Assembly: GCA_020796225.1 (NCBI GenBank)
Contig: CM036775.1
Location: forward strand, 1,505,001-1,569,000
Direction of reading: 5' to 3'
Origin: Arion vulgaris
Lineage: Eukaryota > Mollusca > Gastropoda > Stylommatophora > Arionidae
DNA length: 64,000 bases
Within the stretch, counting starts at the first letter, position 1, and each line of letters starts with the position of its first letter. The position numbers and the translations under genes were made by a program. The notes under the pieces are model-generated. The model was not told the DNA's origin and did no database searches. It saw nothing but the letters and a program-made list of their open reading frames with translations. Positions 33,701 through 45,700 of the stretch are shown in pieces.

Positions 33701-36700
33701 CAGTCACCTCTTACAAAATGCCTTGTAGATATTATTCTTTGCTTCCATTGCGGGCCCCAGCACCACACGGGTGACACAGTCAAAATGATGATGATACAGT
33801 AAATGAACCTACCTACACCAAACCCATCTGGTGTGACAGCAGCAAAGCCACCAATCTGAACAGCAGGATCAGACAATGTTGAAGTTGATAGTATGATGTG
33901 GTTCAGGTTTTGGTATGCTGGATTTGTAAACATTGGCAACGACAGACCATTCTTTTCTGCTAGGTTTTTCAGACAGAATATATGACGATCAAAACCTTGC
34001 CCTGAAAAATAATGTTATCAATATAGGAGAAGACTGCAGTAAAACTACGTAGAATGGCAAAACATGACAGTATTTTGTTATTACATGTTTCAGCCTGAAA
34101 AATAACAGCATTAAGTTGGAATATGACAGCTTCAAGTTATTTAATTAAATAGTTCCGCTATGAATTCAGGTATAGACATGGTGCCTAATATAGTGCCCCT
34201 GACTGATGTTTGCGTGAAGGCTTGCTTTTCTTATCACAAGTACATTTCATCCCTCACGCAAGCCTTACTTTGACTTCAGAGTTTCTTGTAGTTTAGATTC
34301 CAACGGAAATGTTAAGCTATGTACCAGGTGCACCAAGATTCTTTAGTTCAGCTATGTACCAGGTGCACCAAGATGATTTTTAGCTAAAGCTGACCCAGAA
34401 TTTTCACGGTGTGTGGTTACTAGCACATGTTATCCACTTTGCTATGGTCTTCCTCTTGCTCTGTATTCATTATATTTATTCACTGTGGCTCTATGTGGTA
34501 GATGACAACAGGGTATTTCTGTCAGGTGAGCAAACTATTTAATATGTTGGTCTTTTATGAATTAAATGACTAGTTTCATTTGTAGTGAAAGTCTATGCAA
34601 ATGACAAATAACTGACAATCTGTGTATTGTTATTGGTAAATTATAATATCACTCTTTGTAGAATTCTTAATTTCACTGACAGCTAAACAACAGCATTTTC
34701 ATACCTACTTTGTGTTACCAGAGACAAACATGGACAGTGAGCAAAGCACAGTCACAAAAAATAACTACATGTGAAATGTGTTACCTGCAAAAAGTTACCA
34801 ACAACACCAGAAAAGACAGAGTCACCAACATCAGCATAAGAAAGAAAGTTGTCACAGAACCTTTCTTGAATTACATCGAGAAACAAAGGATGAAGTGGTT
34901 TGACCACTTAATAAGAATGCATCCAAGCTCCACAGTATACAGAGTCTTCTGCAACAGAACATCGGGAAAGAAGGCTAGAGGAAGACCACAAAAAAGATGA
35001 TTAGATGGCGTAGCAGAATCCTGTTATAGAGCAAAAATAACAATCATACAAGCCACTAGAACAGCACAAGACAAAAACAGAAAACCATGACACTGGGCAA
35101 CAACCCTGTAGCAGTGTGACGACAAAAGAAGAAGAAGAAGAAGTAGAATTCTTGCTGACAGGAATGCACACACACTACCAAATACAGAGTTTAATCTCGT
35201 TAGCACATTTCTCAAGGGAGCAACAAATTTGTATGTCATAAACAGGACAAGTATTAAGGGTTAAGTACTCTCTTCTTATATTAATTTGCATTTACTATAT
35301 CCTTTCTTCCCTCCTTTCGTTCACTTGAATTATTGTCTATATATTCAATGTTGTCTCTTGTGTCCTTCCTTCCTTTCGTTCACTTGAAATATTGTCTATA
35401 TATTCAATATTGTCTCTTGTATCCTTCCTTCCTTTCGTCGCTTGAAATATTGTCTATATATTCAATGTTGTCTCTTGTATAAACTTCACTGTCTTTTGTA
35501 GCTCACACAGAGTTTTCTGTCTAGTGCTGTTTCGTTAGGCCAGTGAGTTTGACTCAGTATATCATATTCGGGGAAAACTTGAAGTATGTGCTCTGCAGAC
35601 TGATGTGCATGTACACATGGCTGAATTGCTAATCTTGAATTTTGTATACATGTGGCTGCGGAGTTGGTTATGTAATGTTCTAAGGTGCAGAATGACATCT
35701 TGTTCCAATCTGTTCATATTTTAGTAGTCGTCTTGTGTTGGTATTTGTGGCATTCTGATTGATTTAATCATTGTTTTCTTTTGGTGGTAACTTGCACATC
35801 TGGTTGCTCTCCTGCAGCCCTTTCCTTGACCAGTCTGTCTGTTCAGTTATCAGTTATATGAGGACTATCATCAAGCACTCCGGACATGTACATAGGTGCT
35901 CCGATCTCCGCCTCAGCAAATCCAGCAGCGTCCAGCGACCCAACACGCCAGTTTGATGTTGATTAATCAATCTCTTTGCATATTTAGTATGTCGTTCTTT
36001 TTCGGCTGCACCAATATTGACACCCATCTCTTTCAATCGGGTCAGCGAGTGGGAATCACAGCCCTGAAACTCCTCTGTTCGGAAAGACTCTCTCAATGCG
36101 TGAAGAATGTCACTCGATCCATGGCAGCTCCTCTGATATTGTAGCCAAGCCAGCCAATCTATCAGCTCGTTCATTACCCCTAACTCCTGCGTGCCCAGGG
36201 ACAAAAATGAAGGTGATTTCTCTGATCATTGTCAGTACCAGTACCTCCACCCAGTTGTGTCTCACCATACCTGATTCGACTTTACGAATCATGCTCATGG
36301 AGTCACTGAGTATGAAAACTGAGTCTGTCTGTTACTATATACTAATGAACAATAATTGTGAGAACATGCATATTCTCTGTGGCAACATATGGATTTGAAT
36401 TGTGGACCATAACAAACAAGAACACAATTGAAGCTTTTGATACAAGGTGTTACATAAACGTTCTTAGAACAACCTGAACAGAGAAGAGAAAATACAAAGA
36501 CATCCTACAAGACCTGAATATCAAGGAGCATTGGCTCATAAATAACATCATGTCTCGGAAGATGAAATACTTTGGCCATGTTAAACATCACAGTGGTTTG
36601 GAGAGAACGGTAATGGAAGGCATGGTTCCTGGTGTACTAGGTAGGGGACGACCAAGATGAAGGTGGCAGCAGGACATTAAAGAGACCTTGAACATGATGC

Positions 36701-39700
36701 TGGAGGAGGTGGGAGAACTTGCTAGAGACAAAGAGTTTTTCAGGTTGGGTTGTGATGAAAGAAATGTTCTACAAGGGACATACTACGACTTGATCTTCTT
36801 CTTCTTACCTCAGGAATTATGAATTTTCACTCTTTTTTCTATAGTGCAATGAGGGAGCACCGGGCTTTTGATAAAACCCAGAAACCTCCAACAGCTCCAG
36901 GCGTGTAGTGCTATGCTTAGTGCTGCGTAGACTCCTACCCAGGTAGAGTTCATTGGTCATCACTGCAGTATTCTCCCACTCCTACCCAGGTAGGAGTTCA
37001 TTGGTCATCACTGCAGTATTCTCCCACTCCTACCCAGGTAGAGTTCATTGGTCATCACTGCAGTATTCTCTCACTCAAGCTGTCTACGCAGAATACTAAA
37101 AATAAACTGGCAGGACAAAATTCCAGACAGCGAAGTCCTCACAAGAGCAAAGATCCCAAGCATCAACACCCTGTTGCAGAAGGCCCAAGTGAGATGGGTC
37201 GGTCACGTTGCTCGGATGCCTGATAAACGCATCCCAAAACAGTTGATGTATGGCGAGCTTGAAGGGGGCAGACGTTTAGCTGGTGGACAGAAAACGCTTT
37301 AAAGACACTCTTAAAGTGTCTCTGAAATGCTTTGATATAGACAATATGTGCTAGGAATCCCTTGCGCAAGATCGCCAAATGTGGAGCTGTAACAACAAAA
37401 GAGGAACCCGAATAGCTGAGAATCATCGTATTGTTGAGTCACAGAGAAAACGAGCAGCGAAAAGACAGAGCACACAACACGCACATGTCTAACCTTGATC
37501 ATGTATGCCCCACCTGTGGTCGGGATTCTGTTCTAGGATTGGACTCTACAGTCACCTCCGCACACACCAGAGAGGTGCAACAGCACACATCTGAGATTGT
37601 TGTCATCATCGCTTGCGATGGACGGGCTATTATTCTCTCACTCCTACCCAGGTAGGAGTTCATTGGTCATCACTGCAGTATCCTCCCACTCCTACCCAGG
37701 TAGAGTTCATTGGTCATCACTGCAGTATCCTCCCACTTCTAGCGTGGTTGGAGCTCTAAAAACATCACTTATTCATCTCGGTGGGCGTGTGATTATAGTC
37801 CAGAGAGCCACTTCCATGTGTGCTCTAGAATAACCACTTGTTAACCACTCTTTGTGTGATTTTCACCAGAGAGAGAACTGAACAACAAGCTACATGGACA
37901 GATGTTTACGTTCACTTAAAACGATCAATTTAAGGCTGTTAATTGTCCATTTTGACCTGAGCCTGCGAGTGTACACAATGTTTTGGATGTCGTTGCTATC
38001 TCCCTAAGAAAGACTGAGAGCCACAGTAGCATAGTTGTTAGTGAACTCACTTCTCAGACTAGTGGTCCGTGTTCAATCCCACAGTGGGCGCGGAATTATT
38101 TCCAACCGTAACGGCTCTCAGAGCGACCAACTGGGTACCAGGAAATGCACTGGGAAGTAAAGATGGTCGGCGTGATGATGACCACATCACACATCGTGTG
38201 CCGACGGTTTATGAAAAATATGGGCCTAACACCACATTATCCTATATACCACATAGTATAAAAATATGGGCATAACACCATATTATTCTATATACCACAT
38301 GGTTATAAAAATGATTTTCATTTTTGACCAGAAAGACTAGCTAACCCCAACTCTGCTGGATGGAGAGCTAGGCACAGAACACATATTGTAGACTTGTCTG
38401 CTATCTTTATTAAACACCGGAGCATAGCATGCAAGAATTGTCCTCTCCTGTGTGAGCTGAGAGCGCAACATGTGGCCACACCGAGTCAAACTGAAAACTA
38501 AGCTTTAGGGAAGCCTGACAGACCTGAAGCTGACCACCCAGTTTGTGGTCCAAAGTAAATTAAGGGCATGACCAGAGATCGCTGAAGAAGAAGAAGCTAT
38601 CTTTATAATGTGGTTCTTCTTCTTTCTCCTTCTTCAAACATTCCACATCGACCACATGTTAAATCAATTCTGTGATTTGTATGTTATCTGAGCCTAAGAG
38701 CGATTGTACGCTGCGCCAGTTTTGCGCCTAAAAGTAGGCCAGCACATCCGATTTCTGCGCTGCTTTTTATTTACTAGGATAGCTTTCCTAGACCTCTACC
38801 TTAGTCACCTCTTACGACATGCCTTATAGGTCGTAGTATTACTATTCTTTGTTTCCCATGGGCCCGGCACCACACAGGTGGAATGGTATATATTAACTCT
38901 GTGGACCAAACACCACACTTGGGTTGAACACCTTTTTACCAGGGGCTATACTAATGTGGCGTCTGTGGCCTATGGGTTAGTGACTCTGTCTATTAACCCC
39001 GATGTTCTGAGTTCGAATCACGCTGCGGACAGTTTGCTTGCAAATTGTTTCCGTTGATTTTAACAAAAGGACGATGGCGCCACCCGTTCAGAAAGCAATG
39101 GCAAACTACTGAACGTATAAGTGGTGCCTAGAAAATCAACGACTTGTTTACTGTGGTTGATGGCTACGTCCTTTGGGATATGCCACGATTTTCATTCATT
39201 TTTCATACTAATGGGTGTTTTTTATACTAAAAACAAATGGCGTGTAAAAACATGGCTTTTGCCCTGGTCCACTAAGAGTTAATACACATTTTTATCTTAA
39301 TACTATTTTTAGCGGGTTATTTATTCTTTGATCCATAAACGGGCCCGGCAACACAAGGCCGATGCAGTTTTCAACAAATTAAAGTTCCTACTTACCAAGT
39401 GCAGCTTCTTTTGTCAAAAGTCCATGTACTTCTGAACATGTTTTAAGATCTCCCATCAGTTCCTCATTACTTCCTTGCCGTCCACCTTTCCCATATAATT
39501 TCTCACATATTCTTTTAGTGGCCTCTGTACAAGATCTGACTGTCTCTGTACGTCCGTGTTTGAATGCAGATGTGCTACAGGATTCATATGTTCCAACGTT
39601 CTTCCCATACATTTGATAGTGTGCTAGCTATAATTAAACAGAACAAAAGTGGAACAACGTTCTTCCCATACATTTGATAGTGTGCTAGCTATAATTAAAC

Positions 39701-42700
39701 AGAACAAAAGTGGAACAACGTTCTTCCCATACATTTGATAGTGTGCTAGCTATAATTAAACAGAACAAAAGTGGAACAACGTACTTCCCATACATTTGAT
39801 AGTGTGCTAGCTATAATTAAACAGAACAAAAGTGGAACAATGTACTTCCCATACATTTGATAGTGTGCTAGCTATAATTAAACAGAACAAAAGTGGAACA
39901 ACGTAAAAGGTAGTTAGGAATAAATCGGTAGAAATTCATTGCAATTCTTTCTTTCCAGTTTATGGCGAAACACATAAACACAAAGTACGGTCTTCTTCTT
40001 CACCCTTCGCCCCTAGGGGAGCATAGGTCAACAACCAAGACCTTCCAAACCTGCCTATCTCATCTTCTTCACCCTTGCCCTAGGGAGCATGGTCCACAAC
40101 CAAGACCTTCCAAGCCTGCCTATCTCATCTTCTTCACACTTCGCCCCTAGGGAAGCATAGATCAGCAACCAAGACCTTCCAAGCCTGCCTATCTCATCTT
40201 CTTCACACTTCGCCCCTAGGGAAGCATAGGTCAGCAACCAAGACCTTCCAAACCTGCCCATCTCATCTTCTTCAGCCTTCGCCCCTAGGGAAGCATAGGT
40301 CAGCAACCAAAGCCTTCCAAACCTGCCCATCTCATCTTCTTCAGCCTTCGCCCTAGGAAGCATAGGTCAGCAACCGAGACCTTCCAAACCTGCCCATCTC
40401 ATCTTCTTCAGCCTTGCCCCTAGGGAAGCATAGGTCAGCAACCAAGACCTTCCAAGCCTGCCTATCTCATCTTCTTCACACTTCGCCCCTAGGGAAGTAT
40501 AGGTCCACAACCAAGACCTTCCAAGCCTGCCTATCTCATCTTCTTCAGCCTTCGCCCCTAGGGAAGCATAGGTCAGCAACCAAAGCCTTCCAAGCCTGCC
40601 TATCTCATCTTCTTCACTTCCCCCTAGGGAAGCATAGGTCCACAACCAAGACCTTCCAAGCTTGCCTATCTCATCTTCTTCACACTTCGCCCCTAGGGAA
40701 GCATAGGTCAGCAACCAAAGCCTTCCAAACCTGCCCATCTCATCTTCTTCAGCCTTCGCCCCTAGGGAAGCATAGGTCAGCAACCAAGACCTTCCAAACC
40801 TGCCCATCTCATCTTCTTCAGCCTTCGCCCCTAGGGAAGCATAGGTCAGCAACCAAGACCTTCCAAGCCTGTCTATCTCATCTTCTTCACACTTCGCCCC
40901 TAGGGAAGCATAGGTCAGCAACCAAAGCCTTCCAAACCTGCCCATCTCATCTTCTTCAGCCTTCGCCCCTAGGGAAGCATAGGTCAGCAACCAAGACCTT
41001 CCAAACCTGCCCATCTCATCTTCTTCAGCCTTCGCCCTAGGGAGCATAGGTCAACAACCAAGACCTTCCAAACCTGCCTATCTCATCTTCTTCACCTTCG
41101 CCCTAGGGAGCATAGGTCCACAACCAAGACCTTCCAAGCCTGCCTATCTCATCTTCTTCACACTTGCCCTAGGAAGCATAGATCACAACCAAGACCTTCC
41201 AAGCCTGCCTATCTCATCTTCTTCACACTTCGCCCCTAGGGAAGCATAGGTCAGCAACCAAGACCTTCCAAACCTGCCCATCTCATCTTCTTCGGCCTTC
41301 GCCCTAGGAAGCATAGGTCAGCAACCAAAGCCTTCCAAACCTGCCCATCTCATCTTCTTCAGCCTTCGCCCTAGGAAGCATAGGTCAGCAACCAAGACCT
41401 TCCAAACCTGCCCATCTCATCTTCTTCAGCCTTCGCCCCTAGGGAAGCATAGGTCAGCAACCAAGACCTTCCAAGCCTGCCTATCTCATCTTCTTCACAC
41501 TTCGCCCTAGGAAGCATAGGTCCACAACCAAGACCTTCCAAGCCTGCCTATCTCATCTTCTTCAGCCTTCGCCCCTAGGGAAGCATAGGTCAGCAACCAA
41601 AGCCTTCCAAGCCTGCCTATCTCATCTTCTTCACACTTCGCCCCTAGGGAAGCATAGGTCCACAACCAAGACCTTCCAAGCTTGCCTATCTCATCTTCTT
41701 CACACTTCGCCCCTAGGGAAGCATAGGTCAGCAGCCAAAGCCTTCCAAACCTGCCCATCTCATCTTCTTCAGCCTTCGCCCCTAGGGAAGCATAGGTCAG
41801 CAACCAAGACCTTCCAAACCTGCCCATCTCATCTTCTTCAGCCTTCGCCCCTAGGGAAGCATAGGTCAGCAACCAAGACCTTCCAAGCCTGTCTATCTCA
41901 TCTTCTTCACACTTCGCCCTAGGAAGCATAGGTCAGCAACCAAAGCCTTCCAAGCCTGCCTATCTCATCTTCTTCACACTTCGCCCCTAGGGAAGCATAG
42001 GTCCACAACCAAGACCTTCCAAGCCTGCCTATCTCATCTTTTTCACCATTCGCCCCTAGGGAAGCATAGATCAGCAACCAAGACCTTCCAAGCCTGCCTA
42101 TCTCATCTTCTTCAGCCTTCGCCCTAGGAAGCATAGGTCAGCAACCAAGACCTTCCAAACCTGCCCATCTCATCTTCTTCAGCCTTCGCCCTAGGAAGCA
42201 TAGGTCACAACCAAGACCTTCCAAGCCTGCCTATCTCATCTTCTTCACACTTCGCCCCTAGGGAAGCATAGATCAGCAACCAAGACCTTCCAAGCCTGCC
42301 TATCTCATCTTTTTCACCATTCGCCCCTAGGGAAGCATAGATCAGCAACCAAGACCTTCCAAGCCTGCCTATCTCATCTTCTTCACACTTCGCCCCTAGG
42401 GAAGCATAGGTCAGCAACCAAAGCCTTCCAAACCTGCCACCTGCCTATCTCATCTTCTTCACACTTCGCCTCTAGGAAGCATAGGTCAACAACCAAAGCC
42501 TTCCAAGCCTGCCTATCTCATCTTCTTCACACCGCCCTAGGAAGCATAGGTCCACAACCAAGACCTTCCAAGCCTGCCTATCTCATCTTTTTCACCATTC
42601 GCCCCTAGGGAAGCATAGGTCAGCAACCAAGACCTTCCAAACCTGCCCATCTCATCTTCTTCAGCCTTCGCCCCTAGGGAAGCATAGGTCAGCAACCAAA

Positions 42701-45700
42701 GCCTTCCAAACCTGCCCATCTCATCTTCTTCAGCCTTCGCCCCTAGGGAAGCATAGGTCAGCAACCAAGACCTTCCAAACCTGCCATCTCATCTTCTTCA
42801 GCCTTCGCCCTAGGAAGCATAGGTCAGCAACCAAGACCTTCCAAGCCTGCCTATCTCATCTTCTTCACACTTCGCCCTAGGAAGCATAGGTCCACAACCA
42901 AGACCTTCCAAGCCTGCCTATCTCATCTTCTTCAGCCTTCGCCCCTAGGGAAGCATAGGTCAGCAACCAAAGCCTTCCAAGCCTGCCCATCTCATCTTCT
43001 TCAGCCTTCGCCCCTAGGGAAGCATAGGTCAGCAACCAAGACCTTCCAAGCCTGCCTATCTCATCTTCTTCACACTTCGCCCTAGGAAGCATAGGTCAGC
43101 AACCAAAGCCTTCCAAACCTGCCCATCTCATCTTCTTCAGCCTTCGCCCTAGGAAGCATAGGTCAGCAACCAAGACCTTCCAAACCTGCCCATCTCATCT
43201 TCTTCAGCCTTCGCCCCTAGGGAAGCATAGGTCAGCAACCAAGACCTTCCAAGCCTGCCTATCTCATCTTCTTCACACTTGCCCCTAGGAAGCATAGGTC
43301 AGCAACCAAAGCCTTCCAAGCCTGCCTATCTCATCTTCTTCACACTTCGCCCTAGGAAGCATAGGTCCACAACCAAGACCTTCCAAGCCTGCCTATCTCA
43401 TCTTTTTCACCATTCGCCCCTAGGGAAGCATAGATCAGCAACCAAGACCTTCCAAGCCTGCCTATCTCATCTTCTTCAGCCTTGCCCTAGGGAAGCATAG
43501 GTCAGCAACCAAGACCTTCCAAACCTGCCCATCTCATCTTCTTCAGCCTTCGCCCTAGGAAGCATAGGTCAGCAACCAAGACCTTCCAAGCCTGCCTATC
43601 TCATCTTCTTCACACTTCGCCCCTAGGGAAGCATAGGTCAGCAACCAAAGCCTTCCAAACCTGCCCATCTCATCTTCTTCAGCCTTCGCCCTAGGGAAGC
43701 ATAGGAAGCATAGGAAGCATAGGTCAGCAACCAAGACTTTCCAAACCTGCCCATCTCATCTTCTTCAGCCTTCGCCCCTAGGGAAGCATAGATCAGCAAC
43801 CAAGACCTTCCAAGCCTGCCTATCTCATCTTCTTCACACTTCGCCCCTAGGGAAGCATAGGTCAGCAACCAAGACCTTCCAAACCTGCCCATCTCATCTT
43901 CTTCAGCCTTCGCCCCTAGGGAAGCATAGGTCAGCAACCAAGACCTTCCAAGCCTGCCTATCTCATCTTCTTCACACTTCGCCCCTAGGGAAGCATAGAT
44001 CAGCAACCAAGACCTTCCAAGCCTGCCTATCTCATCTTTTTCACCATTCGCCCCTAGGGAAGCATAGATCAGCAACCAAGACCTTCCAAGCCTGCCTATC
44101 TCATCTTCTTCACACTTCGCCCCTAGGGAAGCATAGGTCAGCAACCAAAGCCTTCCAAACCTGCCACCTGCCTATCTCATCTTCTTCACACTTCGCCCCT
44201 AGGGAAGCATAGGTCAGCAACCAAGACCTTCCAAACCTGCCCATCTCATCTTCTTCAGCCTTCGCCCCTAGGGAAGCATAGGTCAGCAACCAAGACCTTC
44301 CAAACCTGCCTATCTTATCTTCTTCGCCCCTAGGGAAGGATAGGTCAGCAACCAAGGCTTTCCAAACCTGCCTATCTCATCTTCTTCCCCCTTCGCCCCT
44401 ATTGAAGGATAGGTCAGCAACCAAGACCTTCCAAGCCTGCCTATCTCATCTTCTTCCCCCTTCACCCCTATTGAAGGATAGGTCAGCAACCAAGACCTTC
44501 CAAGCCCTCCTATCCAAGGCCATCTTTTCCAGATCTCTCCACTCTCTCCCCATTTTCTTGCATTCCGTCTCCAACTCCGTCTCCAGGTGTTCCTGGGTCT
44601 TCCCCTACCTCTATTGCCCTGGGGTTCCATCAGAGAGCCTGTCTTGTGATGCTGTTAAGGGGTTTCCTCAGTGTGTGTCCTATCCATCGCTACCTTCTGC
44701 TCCTTGTTCCACCTGTCGTTGTCCTGTTCTTTCCCAGAGTTCCCTGTTTGTAGTCCTGTCATACCATCACCGATGGAGTATCCTGTGCAGGCATCTATTG
44801 ATGAATGTCTGCAACTGTTTGGTGTTCCACATGTCTCCGCTCCATATAGAAGGGCAACCTTGACACTTGAGTTAAATATCATTATCTTAGTTTTATTCCT
44901 GATCATTCTTGAACTCCATATGTTCTTCAGAATGGCAAAGTACTGTAGTTTGTAGTTTTACAACAACAATAACAATCCACATCAACGTTGTATTGTTTCT
45001 GACAGTAACGGCTCTCATGTCGACCCAGCCTCAATTGGGTACCAAGAAAAGGTACACAGCACAGCACACTGTTGCAAATACTGTTCAAACAAATACACAG
45101 CATCTTTCCAGTTCAACAAAGTCATGGGGCATGAAACATTAATTTCAACAGTCCCTTCCCCAAAAAAGCTGCGGCTAAGCGATCTTGCGTATTGAAGGTC
45201 GTGGATTGGAATCTGAATCATGCCGCTCTATTCACCAGTGCATTTTTTTCATAGACCGCTAAGATTATTGCAGGAGCAACAGAGTTTGTGCTTTCGACAA
45301 TACATTTGGCAGGCGGTGTGCCATTTCTGCAGAGAGGGGCGAAGCCATTTGAGGAAAGTTCACCTTTAGTCAACAACAATAATATATATTTCAATAGTTC
45401 TTTCCACCAAAAAGCTGTATCATAAATGAAACGAAAGTGTCCCCACAAGCCTTCTTCTTCCAGCGCTTCATATCCACCACTTGTTAACCATTCTTTGTGA
45501 TTTGTATGTGATCTGAGCCTAAGAGTGATTGCACGTTGTACCCATTATGTGCCTACAAGTAGACCAGCACATCCGATTTCTGCGATGCTTTTTATTTACT
45601 AGGGTAGCTTTCCTAGTCCCTTACATCAGTTGCCTCTATGAAATGTCTGATCGCAGTGGTACTATTCTTTGCTTCCCTTGCAAGCCCCAGCAACACAAGG

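Noticed and set aside
38990..39060. tRNA gene candidate
   Set aside because: Box A and box B motifs are present but no cloverleaf closes, and the sequence continues into a repeated SINE-2 body; a tRNA-derived SINE head.
40367..41047. 226-residue frame with 23-residue repeats ([13 protein letters not shown])
   Set aside because: 69-bp satellite derived from a LINE 3' end; the frame is the non-coding frame of the LINE tail.
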